From contig CM067576.1 of the NCBI GenBank assembly GCA_034336665.1, forward strand, positions 14,809,385 to 14,873,384: DNA of 64,000 nucleotides. The letters are read 5' to 3'. The notes beneath the pieces were generated by a model. The model saw only the letters and a program-made list of their open reading frames with translations, was not told the origin of the DNA and did not search any database. Source of the DNA: Luscinia megarhynchos (lineage: Eukaryota > Chordata > Aves > Passeriformes > Turdidae). Below, one piece after another: positions 27,624 through 38,133 of this stretch. Each line of letters begins with the position of its first letter. The stretch's first letter is position 1. The position numbers were made by a program, and so were the translations under genes.

Positions 27624-28353
27624 TGTCCTGGTTTGAAGACTGGTGTCTGCTAGGGAAAGCAGGGCCTTCCCTTGAAATGGAGAAAGTAAATCCTCTCCCT
27701 CTGAGTTAGTATAATTTTGAAATTAAGGGGCTCTCAGGCAAAGATATGGGGATAGGAATAACAGTTCTTCACTAGTGTATATAACAAGGCAAACCAAACA
27801 AAAAAACCCATTAGAATTAACAACAAACAGATCAGTAACCCCGTTCCAGTCCTCTTGGCTGTGGGCACCTCTCCCCTTTGGTGCAGTCACTGTCCCAGCT
27901 GGCAGTGAGCCCTGGCAGGCTCCTGGTGGGCAGGTATGATCATCCCTGTGGCTGCAGGGTGCTGGGGGGATGGCAGCTGTGTCCCAGACGGGAAGGGATG
28001 GAGGAGAGGCAGGACACTTGGAAACAGCAAGGGGAAAGAGGGAGGCTGTCCTAGCAGGGCAGGGATGTGGGACCAAACAGCAGGAGAAGAAAAAACAGCT
28101 CCTGGCTTTGAGGTGTCAGTGTCAGCAGCGACCTTGCTCCTCTGAAGCTGAGTGAGCAACTGCCCTCCCCACCCTCCTTTTACCAGCTTCTAATATTGAG
28201 GCGTTGTTCCAGCGCCCCCTGAGAGAAACCCCCAAAAAACCCAGGGAGGTTCCCCCTCCCCCCATCTCAAGGACCGAGCCATCGGTGCTTCTTAGCGTGT
28301 CAATGGGAAAAAATTCCACAGGCAAAGAGGAAAGGAAAAGCCAACCCCTCACA
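27624..28353 (-). mobile_element. ERVL-like solo LTR (right end provisional)
   Basis: The plus strand begins TGTCCTGGTTTGAAGAC, the reverse of the CAAACCAGGACA terminus common to songbird ERVL-type LTRs, so the LTR is on the minus strand. The body is more GC-rich (27840-28300) than its surroundings. The other end is placed at CCTCACA (28353), which gives TG and CA termini, but the 5-bp flanks (GAGTT and GGTTT) agree only partly, so this end is provisional. The left 180 bases match the fragment at 25170. No internal retroviral genes are seen. Confidence 0.6.
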
Positions 28354-29666
28354 GGTTTTTTGTTGTTTTGGAGTTTTTTAAGGACCATGTCTGTTGTTTT
28401 CAGAATGTTTTTCTGTAAGGTAATTAAGATTTTGAGAAAGAACAGTGAGTAATAGAATGCTCCCAAATACAGATTTTTCTTTTATGAATAAGTGTTAAGG
28501 ACAGAAATAACTACTTTAAACTGTCCTGCACTAAAACTGTTCTGGAGCCATTGTGGGTTAACAGAATTTTCCGGGTCATTTATGATAATCCTTTTGTGTT
28601 AGAAAGATTGTCTGGAAGAGGAATGGAACAAGTGGGCTAAGATCACTTAAATCTATTTATAACATGGGCTATAGCACTTTGATTATCATGGGGATTCAGA
28701 AGAGACTGATTTTATATTGGAGTGCAAGGTCTGTCAGGGATGGAGATTAATTTTATAAAGAGGTTATATGCAATCTCTCTCAAGTCTTTGGATGATGGTT
28801 CCAGCAGAGCTGGAAAGTGAGACTCCAATCTGTTGTCTCAGCATCTTTCAGTGTCTGAAAGGACATGGAAATAATCAGTGATTGGGAAGGGGTGGCTGAA
28901 GTGGAGGGATGATGGGGAAAGAGTCTGAGATACAGTTTTTATATCCTGAGTGGGATGGAGATACGGCATAGTATAGAAGTGACTCTGGGCAAAACTTGGA
29001 AAAAGTGCTTCCTTTTCTGATATTAATCTGCTCTTATCAGTGTCTGGCTCCCTTATCAACTTTTCTTTCTCTTCCTTTGCTAACAGTCATTTCCTGGAGA
29101 GCTCTCACTTCTATAAAAGTGCCTTTTTCAAGGAAGCCACAGTATTGTCTGGGACTCTAAGCTGTCTGTTGTGCTGACTGAAACTCATGGGGGACCAAAT
29201 AAGCATTTACAAATACCTCTTTGTCTGGTCATCAATGAAGATGACACAGAGAGGATTCCCAGACAGGTCTGCTCCTGTGCTTCTCATCAGTATGTGCTGT
29301 GATGGAGAATTAGCCCTAGAGGCTTACAATTGACATGTGAGTAGGATTTGGTGATGAAGCAGATTAATTTCCTCATTTCAGATTGGGAATTTGGCTTTTA
29401 TGACAAATAATTCCACCTTTACAGAGGGTATACTAGTAGGGCAGTTAATTTTACTTTGCTGCATAATATTAATTGGTTTAATCAACTTGCTTGATTACTG
29501 CTTCTTAATGAAACAGATAGCATGTCATTTTACAGATAGCTGTCCAAACTACTGCACAGATTTCTTGTTCATACCACACATCTTAATCTCTCTATTCTAT
29601 CAGAGACAGTTTTTAATTTTTAATTTATTATATTTTAAGAAATCATTCTGGTGTATATTAAGTCAT
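28354..29666. other. Intergenic AT-rich DNA between two LTRs, no gene recognised
   Basis: It contains no recognisable coding sequence. Nothing in it resembles retroviral gag or pol, so the LTRs on either side, which also face opposite ways, are separate insertions. Confidence 0.6.
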
Positions 29667-29671
29667 ATGAT

Positions 29672-30333
29672 TGTCTTGGGGTGACTTTCTAATACTTGTA
29701 TTCCCAAACCATTTGTTGATGTTGAATATTGAATTCTGCAGCTTTATGACTGCTTCCAGGAGTAAACAGGAAGGGAAAAAGGTGCAGAGTTGTTATCAGA
29801 GACTGCTCTTGCTCCCCCCACATTCTTCACACAGACTGTGTTGTCTGCAGTGGACGGTGGGAGAGAACTTCTTTTTGCTTTTAGTTAATTTTAATGGCTA
29901 GCTAAAGCAAAGAGTCCCCTGGATTGTTTTTTTTTCCTTTTTCTTAGAATTGTTCGAACCTGCTCTGGACTGAAAACCCATTGGAGCACCAGGAGCTCTC
30001 ACCTGTGGCTCACCTGGCCTGGCCTGGGACATTTCCCAGGGCCAGAGGGACTGAGAACAGCCTGAGTGAGCTGAGACCCACAGAGGGGCTGAGAACAGCC
30101 TGAGTGAGCTGGGCTGTGACCCATGGAAGGGACTCTTCTGAGTTTGTCAACTCCTTTGGAGCAGCGAGAAGTTTTGCTGTTTGGTATTGTTCATTTCTGT
30201 GCTGGGAAGTGTTTTGTCAGTTCAATAAACAGGGGTTTTTTTCCCCACTTCTCTCTGAGGAAATATTTTTTCCCCGAACCGGTTAAGGGCTCCATTCAAA
30301 AATTTCCTCCCAAATTTGCCCTAAACCAGGACA
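29672..30333 (+). mobile_element. Complete ERVL-like solo LTR with 5-bp target-site duplication
   Basis: The 662-bp segment starts TGTCTTGGGGTGACTTTC and ends CCCTAAACCAGGACA. It is flanked by a perfect 5-bp direct repeat ATGAT (29667-29671 and 30334-30338), the duplication length usual for ERVL. AATAAA at 30224-30229, about 105 bases before the 3' end, fits a polyadenylation signal and sets the orientation to plus. Internally CTGAGAACAGCCTGAGTGAG occurs twice (from 30051 and 30089), a 38-bp tandem duplication. No internal proviral region remains, so it arose by LTR-LTR recombination. Confidence 0.88.
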
Positions 30334-30338
30334 ATGAT

Positions 30339-33300
30339 GTACATTAGTTGTGTTGCTCAGGCACTGTGGAGTAACTTCTCATTTTTCATCTCAGTTTTCT
30401 CATCCAGAATTGAACAGGATTTCTGTATTTAACATCCTATTGCTATAGATGAAAAAAGTAGATTTTTTTCAAATTTATTTTCCACTTCCCTCTCTTTGGA
30501 TCTCTGATTCCCATTTTCATTTTCCTACTTCATGACTGCATTGTATCAGGTTGAAATTTGTAAATTTTCAGCAGCACCTCCCAAATCCCTACCCTGGTCT
30601 GTTTGCAGCAGCATAAGCCTAGACCTCGTGTCTGTAATTTTACTGCTTGCTTTTCTGTTTTATTTTCCCAGTCTGGGCATATAGGTTTTTGTTTTATTGC
30701 TAGGTAATAGGATCTTGCACTCATCTGCTATTTCTGTCTGCTAAGCCCAGGAAGTAAAATGATACTATAATCCACTTCAAATCACATTATAACAATCCTT
30801 ATTAATTGAGTCTTTGTCTTTAATCACCTCATAAGATTATGATGATAGAGTTTTGCCTAAAAGCTGCTGCCCATACTGTCAGTAGGGCCACTGGATCTCC
30901 CTGGAAACCTCTATTTCTATACAATTGAACATGTTACTTCATTAAAAACCTTTTTCTTTTATCCCAGCCTGATTCTGACATGCACTTTTTTCCACACATG
31001 ACTCAGTACCATATAACCTGCAAATCTCTGCTCTATATTGAGGTGCAAGAAGCTCACAGATAAAACCCTCCTAATTGTCAACTCTGAATGTGTGTCTAGA
31101 GCTGGGTGATTCAAACTGATACTTCTAATTAGGGCTGAAATTTCTCATTGGATATTTGGGTCAGGTAGGAAATGACCATGGCAATTATATTGATTAGGGT
31201 GCAGGAATGTTTTTCTTGTTCTTTTTCTTTCAGATGTCTCTTCTCCAAATTGATCAGGAGTTAAATCCCATTTTATTTATATTTATAGTGGCTCAATTAC
31301 TACGCTAGCACAATTTTGTGATGTAGCTGGAGAGAGTCCTAAGTCAAATCACTACTTAGGTCTTGCTTTCTTAACAGGAATCAAAAATGTAGAAATACCA
31401 ATACAACTAAAGTACTGGGACGTGCATTAATATCCTCAAATCTCATTACTGGTAGATGGAAGGTTATTCCCTCTTATTTTTTTTTTCCTGCAACTTCTTT
31501 GAATCTTCCTTGTATTGTACAAAGGACTTTTTTACTTCTTAATGCTTTCCAGCTGAATCTCTGAAATCCATCATCTGTGCTGCTTTTTCTTTGTCTTTTG
31601 TACAGAATACATTTTTATACTATTCATATAAAAGACAAGGTATGAGAATGTTTTATATAGCAGAATATACCTAACATTTATAATATACTTTTTTAACCCA
31701 TGGAAATTGAGCAGGATTTTATTGGTCTACTATCTATTTCTTGTGAATCATTTGATAACAGAGTAATAGTATTGCTACATAATCAACCTTGCATTTTACT
31801 GATTATATATAAACTCACTTATGTTTTTATAGCATCTTGTATTGCCTATTAACTTAGAAATTAAATACCAACATCATATCACCAAAATCTTTTTTAGAGC
31901 AAAAAATATAATACTCAAAATAAAGGATATATGTATCTTTTAAAGAAAAAAAACAAAACCTTATGGAGCACAGGCAGTAAAATTTTATGTTTGAATATTT
32001 ACCAGGCTATTTTTCATACTGATAGTTCAGTCTTGCACATCATATGGTTTGATTGTACACAGTTCAGACTAGAGCAATTTTACATTGGTCTTCCTAATTC
32101 AGGTTTCTCAAATGGTATGTTACTGATTTGTTAAGATTGGACTACACAAAGTTGATGTTGTACCTGCTCATTAAGTATCATCTAATCCAAGTAAGTACCA
32201 GTATTTGTTTAACACTCACCATGGTCAAACTAATTTCTCCATTTATTGACTCCAAATACAATTTATAATATGGGGGGAAATTATATTTTAAAAATCTGAA
32301 AACCAAAAGGAAGTCTTTATTCATTAAAAAGATCCAGTTTGATGATTCAGCAGAGAGTAACAATATACTTTTGCTCCAGAAGCTAATATTTTATCACATA
32401 CAAAGACTATATTAATTCAGGATAAGTGTCTCAGAATGGACTGGAATGCAGCAACTACTTAGTTATTTGTTTCTATGTCTTACTGTCTCCTTTGACTAGA
32501 TTGGAGATGACTAAATGGGGATTATTTTTTTGTTTTTGGTATTTAGGCCATATGCAGTTGTTACAAGTCACAGCTCTGGGGCACTGCTGTCCCAGGACTA
32601 CTGCTCTGTAATTCTGACATAGGTTGCCTGCAGCCATGAAATCTTTCCACAAGCTTGTTGTGTTCTTTATCCCATAGTCCCTTGTGGCATGAAACAATCT
32701 GTCATCTTACTCTTTTCCCTGAGTTTCTTCCCTATATCGTGCCCTAATATGTGTTGGTAAAAGTAAGAGTGAAACAAAAGCACACTATTGAAGGTTTAGC
32801 AAAATTGAGCCAATCTGCAAGGAAATTCTAGCTCAAATGTTCCATTAATACCACTGAGAATAGAATTTCCATGATTTATTATTTCAACAAGATCTGTCCA
32901 GAGTGGAATTCAGTGCATTTCAGCCTGCATGGGCTAAGACCCCAAACTGGTTTAGGAATCCACATTTCAGTGGTTAACTCTGATTAAGATATATCATGTG
33001 CTTATTCATCACATTTGGCCACCTTAACTTTCCTAATTCATGAAAACTCTGTCTAAACACAGCTTGAAAAACAGCTTTGTAGGAAACTTCAAAACTAAAG
33101 CAAAATATACCCATACAATAAGAATTGCTGAAGAAGAAAGAAAACGTGGCAAATGAGTGAAGAGTTCTACATCTGTGTACATATTGAAATACCCACTTAG
33201 AAATAGACTTCCAGGTACTGTGCATCAATGTCATTCACACATTTGAGCAGCTCACCATTTATCTCCATGGGAAATTGGAACAAAATTTTGGGGGTTACTG

Positions 33301-35437
33301 AGATGGACATTGCTCATGAGTAGCTTGCTCTGGCTCATTTAAAACCATAATTATGTTGTTCATATGGCTTTAAGTAAAAAAGAAAAGCTTGAAGTGACTG
33401 TGGAACCCCAAATTTTCTACTGGTTTCCACAAAGTTTAGGAAGAACTGTGATTCTGTGGCTCTGTTCATCTTTCTCAGGAAATTATGTAGTGTGGTATTC
33501 TGTGCATGAATCCTGTTGTGTAGCAGGTGTCTAGACATCCAAGTTTAAGTGCAAATTAACACAAAAGCTATGGCAGATAGAAGAATCACTTGAACTTGGG
33601 GAGAAAATTAATATATATATAAATTAATAAAATTTTAAAAGCATTTTAATAATTTGATTAGAAGTTTAGAACTGTTTCATTAGGGTTGAGAGTTCCTCCT
33701 CCTCATGCCACAACTTAAGCTCTAAATACATGCATTTAAGACAGTTATTTTTCCTCAGTGACTTTGTGCCCTTGGCATAATCCCAGAGCTGATGCAAATT
33801 TCTCTAAGGGTCAGCAGGTTTTGCACTCTTTATGTTAGCCATAGAAATACTTGTAATTTATTTTATATCAATAAATACTCTACCATGCTCTCCCTGCCCC
33901 CTCCCAAACATAATTAGGAGCAATGAAAAAAGAAAAATCTGATTTTTTTCTGTCTCACACGAAGACTGTTTCATATTTACTGAACAGCAGTCTCACAGTG
34001 TCCTCCTTGGAAGATTCAAGAGCCATAAGGCAACTGGTTGTATTTAGTAATCTTCTGCATCAGTAGTTTTGCCTTTTGGGCTCCAGAGCTGATTTTCCTC
34101 ATCTTGGCATATTTTTACAGCTCTGCCCCTTGACCTCTGTTGCTCTGTACTGGCCGGCGGTGACATGAGTGGCAAAAGAAATGCAAGTAAGGCTGGTGAT
34201 TTCTGGAATATCAGAAGTGACAACTGTAGAGTAGAGCTCATGGGTAGAGTGAGCTAAGACAGTTCTTTTGAAATACATTACAGCTGGGAATCAGTCACCA
34301 CAGAGAGACCATTCAAACTTAAAAAACTTTCTTCTTTATGAAGAAATTCAATGCAAGAAAGGGAACGTATGTGCCCTACAACCACAAAACCCAAAGGTGT
34401 TGTCAAGACATTTTAGGCTTCTGCTAAGTATTCCATAAACTGTGTGAGAACCATCTACCTCAAAAAATCTTCATGTCTTTGATTTTTCACTAGAAACATG
34501 CTGGGGTGAAAAAGCTTTCCACAAAATATATTTCTCTTTAATTTAGAATTCTCTTTTAAAACTGACTTAGCCACAATGTGCTTGTATGCTATTGCCTAGT
34601 ACAGGCTAAAATGTTGGGTTTTAATAGCACATTTTAATGCTGAGACTTCTAACATATGAACATTACCATTACTGTGGTGAGGTTTCCAGCTTTTCCTGCC
34701 TTTTTCTAATTACCTGCCTCTTAGCTCTTTGTACAGCATTCACTGCTGAGAAGTCCCAATTGCACACTACAGATCCTAGCTGCTGTTAGAGCTAACAGCA
34801 GTAATACCTAGCTGATACCTGACATTTTTTCTCAGCAGAATATAAAGGTCATTGAAGAATCCTGGGAGAGCAGAGTAGATCCTTGCATGATTTTTTCATA
34901 TCCAGTGAACTACAAACTATTCTTCCTTTTAAACGTCATTTGTTTAAAGAGGGAAACTGCATCTATAAGCAGCTCAGCATTATCATTACCATTCCACATT
35001 ATTGAAAAAGTAACTTATCCACATTCACTGAGAAAAAGACTTGGTAATTTGAGTCTTTGGACAGTTAAATCAGGGCTAAGCCTTTTGGTTGTATCACCTA
35101 AAATATGGTATTGTGACCATGCATGATGAATATTTTTTCTCTTGACTGCAGCAGTGGACTGGAACTTATGTTCAGGTGAACAGTTTCCTAAATCTCAGAC
35201 ATCCTGAGTTACCAGTTATTGCACCTAACAGGTTGTGGTCTTGTCTGTCTGGTTTTTTACCTGCAGAAGTCTGAGTTTCTTGGACAGAAAACTGTTGGTA
35301 TACATCCAATGTTAATGGTTTCTTGGCCTTTCTGAAACACTTTGGTTTCACTGTGGAAATCATCAAATTAATGCAATCAATACATTTTAATAAGAATTAT
35401 TCAGAGATAAGGAATAGTGTTTCCTGTGAAAACCATT
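30339..35437. other. Intergenic AT-rich DNA, no gene recognised
   Basis: No gene or repeat family is recognised. A 22-bp near-perfect palindrome lies at 34780-34801. Open frames are all under 90 codons and featureless. Confidence 0.6.
34780..34801. repeat. 10-bp inverted repeat with 2-base centre
   Basis: CTGCTGTTAG, then AG, then CTAACAGCAG. It is a short perfect palindrome in otherwise unremarkable DNA; function unknown. Confidence 0.7.
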
Positions 35438-35790
35438 TGTGCCCCTTTGGAGCAAAAGAGTGCCCAAGGACAGCTTGGTGTCCTTTTCAAGTTTATTGTT
35501 CAGTGATGCCACAATATTCCTTCAGATGGGACCACAGAGACAGCCCCACACCAAGGCTGAGGACTTTCCCCAGAAATCTGTGTCAGGTCACTCCTGCAGG
35601 GAGACTGTTTGGGTCAGGGGCTGGCAGGCAGTGCAGTGGGCAGGGGAACATTGTCCAGGTGGCTTGGGCATGCAGATGGCTCCTGATGAAACCCAGGAGT
35701 CATGGATCAGCAGCTGTGCCATCATCTCCTCCTCCTTCGTACAGATACACATTTGCTGGTTTGCCAGCCTCCTTCAGCCTGTGTTAAGAT
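35438..35790 (-). mobile_element. Possible LTR-like fragment (minus orientation)
   Basis: This block is clearly GC-richer than its flanks. Read on the minus strand it has an AATAAA (complement of 35492-35497) about 55 bases before a terminus ending GGGGCACA, as in the R/U5 end of an LTR. The other end and a target-site duplication could not be fixed. Overlapping open frames of about 150 codons on the plus strand carry no recognisable domain and are explained by the base composition. Confidence 0.35.
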
Positions 35791-37560
35791 GCTTCAACTT
35801 TGACTTTGCACCTTCCTTACTTTCAATTATTCCCTCTAGTTTGGTTTCTTTGTGTGCACTGATGAGAGCAGGGTGTCCATTCTAACTATGCAAAGTAGTA
35901 CACTCTGTAATGGGTCAAGCACCAGAGCTGAGATCTCAGGCAAGTTCTTCTCTGTTCCTATATAGAAACTAACAGTAGTCAAAACAAGTTATATTTTCCA
36001 TCTGAGATTTTAATGTGATTCACTGCAGTTTTGTTTGTTCTGTGCTGCTTTCTGTTCAAGATCCTTCACTGCACTGACCTTGATGTAGGCTTGTTCTCCT
36101 TTATTCTTGCATGCCATCCAGCCACAATTATGGTGTGAAAAGAAATCAATGATTATTTGCTTTTGCACTGACTGTGCTTTCAATTTTTTTATGCTTTCAA
36201 TGTTTTATCTTTTAAATAGACGTTCTCAGCTATTAAATGCTAGATATAATAAAACAAAATAATAGCTAATAATCTGTGTAGCTTGCTTGCAATACAGAGA
36301 TATAATAGCTTGTCTGGCATTTTTTAGAGCCAATATTTACCTTTATCACTGGTAAATGCCTCCTGAGACTCATTATTCATGTAATTCCCATCAAGAGGCA
36401 GTAGTAAAACAGCCTGTTGTCTTACAACTCTTGTTGTTAAGTACATTATGTTTAGTAATAAATACGTCAGCTTTTGTTACATCAGAGAATTATTACTATT
36501 TCTTATTGCCAGACATTTATAAATAAATGAATCATGTTTATGTATAAGCTTCTTTCCATTTATTTCTTAAAAAATAAGTAGCTAGGTAAAACTGCTTTTC
36601 TTTAGGTACATGATTATATCTCTTGAAGCTTACTTGCTGCTTTTGGACCTAAGGCTGTAACAAAATTTATATTCTTGCTTTTTATATCTTTTGCTTTTCA
36701 ATGAACCAAGGATGGTATTTAGGAAAAATAAAAGTTGTATTGAAAGATAATTTCTGTCAATTTAGAATAATGTGGTAAGAATATGTCACAGAATTGATTT
36801 TCTTGTTATTCCTATGCCTGATATAGGAACATTACAAGTAACTTGTGTCTTAAATCTGATCAATGGTTCCATGCAGATCTTTGAAAACTCTCAATATAAA
36901 TTTCAAGCTGTTATATAATCAAGAAAATGCTTAGCAACAATGTATATAATATAAACTAAAATTCTTTTGCTCTTTCAATGTCTTGAAACCCATGTTTCTG
37001 TGGCTTGCCACATATTTATGGCATTGTTCATGTAGCTGCAAGAGGAAGATTTTTAGCTGCATACTCTGGTAGAATTCAGACTTAGAAAATCTTACTAACA
37101 GAACTTGCTGCACAATCTAATTATGTTTTTCATGTTATAATTTATTTTAGCATTACCAGTGTGCTTTTAAAAGTCATTCTGTACATGGATAGAAATAATG
37201 AGGCTTTCAAAAGCATCAGGCACCTGTTTAATTCTGCTCATATCCACTTGAAAGCATGTTTGTTGTTTTATTAACTCATTTGCTAGGAACAGACCAGTGC
37301 TGTCGGGGGATTGAATGATGGATGGTTAGTTACCAGCTGAAGCTATGATAAGGTCTTTCTGCTTTACCAGTTCTCTGTATTGTCCATAATGACCTTCCTC
37401 TTCTGTCTCAGTAGTCTTTAAATTATTCTTCTCTGTGCTGTCTGGGAGTTGCATGCCAAAAATCTGTCTGCTAAAAAACTGTTAAATGGATGCAGAATTT
37501 TTGGCCCTGCAAGCTTTGTTGGAAAAGAAAGCCTGGGTTAGGATCAGAGATGAATATAAG
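35791..37560. other. Intergenic AT-rich DNA, no gene recognised
   Basis: Strongly AT-rich with many short A and T runs. No gene, hairpin or repeat family is recognised. Confidence 0.6.
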
Positions 37561-37565
37561 CATTG

Positions 37566-38128
37566 TGTCCTAAGTTACAATGTAAAGATGTGCCCAAAAG
37601 GATGTATTCTATCACCATCTGGTGAAACCAAGTGGGGCAGTGATTCTTATCTCTGTGGGAGATATCCTCTGTTAATGGGCCAGCTGTTAAAAACCAAGTA
37701 GGGCAATTTCTTTATCTTTTCCACGATCCACTCTTCCTCCAGGACATCTCCTGTTAATGGGCCATTAAGTCCCAGTGCATAACTAATAAAATTACATCAT
37801 CCCATTGAGAAATGCTCCAGCCAGGAGGAGGAGCCAAACATTTCCTACCTAAATAAAAACTACGATTTAAAACACCAAGGCAGCCCTTACCCACTGGTTT
37901 CCAGAGAACAAGAGCTACCAGACCTTTCTACAGGACCACTGCTTCAACAAGATCACTTCATCTGCACTGCTACCACCACCCTGACTAGTGGGGTATCAGG
38001 TTGTATTCTGACTCTGTCAGTAGTTTTTCTTTTGTACTATTGCATGTATTTTATTTTTCTCTTTTTTTTGTATTAAATTGTATTTCTGGTTTAGAGTCTC
38101 TCACTGGTTTTACTTTCAAACCAGTACA
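37566..38128 (+). mobile_element. Complete ERVL-like solo LTR with 5-bp target-site duplication
   Basis: The 563-bp segment starts TGTCCTAAGTTACAATG and ends CAAACCAGTACA. It is flanked by a perfect 5-bp repeat CATTG (37561-37565 and 38129-38133). The TATA-like AAATAAAA at 37851-37858 and ATTAAA at 38072-38077 give plus orientation. The U3 part has a degenerate internal duplication: ACCAAGT(G/A)GGGCA and TGTTAATGGGCCA each occur twice. The 3' terminus resembles that of the 29.7-kb LTR, but the bodies differ, so it belongs to another subfamily. No coding remnant is left. Confidence 0.88.
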
Positions 38129-38133
38129 CATTG

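Noticed and set aside
33609..33635. Short AT dinucleotide run
   Set aside because: Only a few ATAT units, too short to list as a microsatellite.
35438..35881. CCATT direct repeat flanking the GC-rich block
   Set aside because: The second copy (35877-35881) is not preceded by a CA terminus, and a chance 5-mer match over this distance is likely, so it was not used as a target-site duplication.
35323..35885. Two overlapping open frames of 154 and 148 codons
   Set aside because: They overlap in different frames within a GC-richer, probably repeat-derived block where stop codons are rarer, and neither resembles a protein I know.
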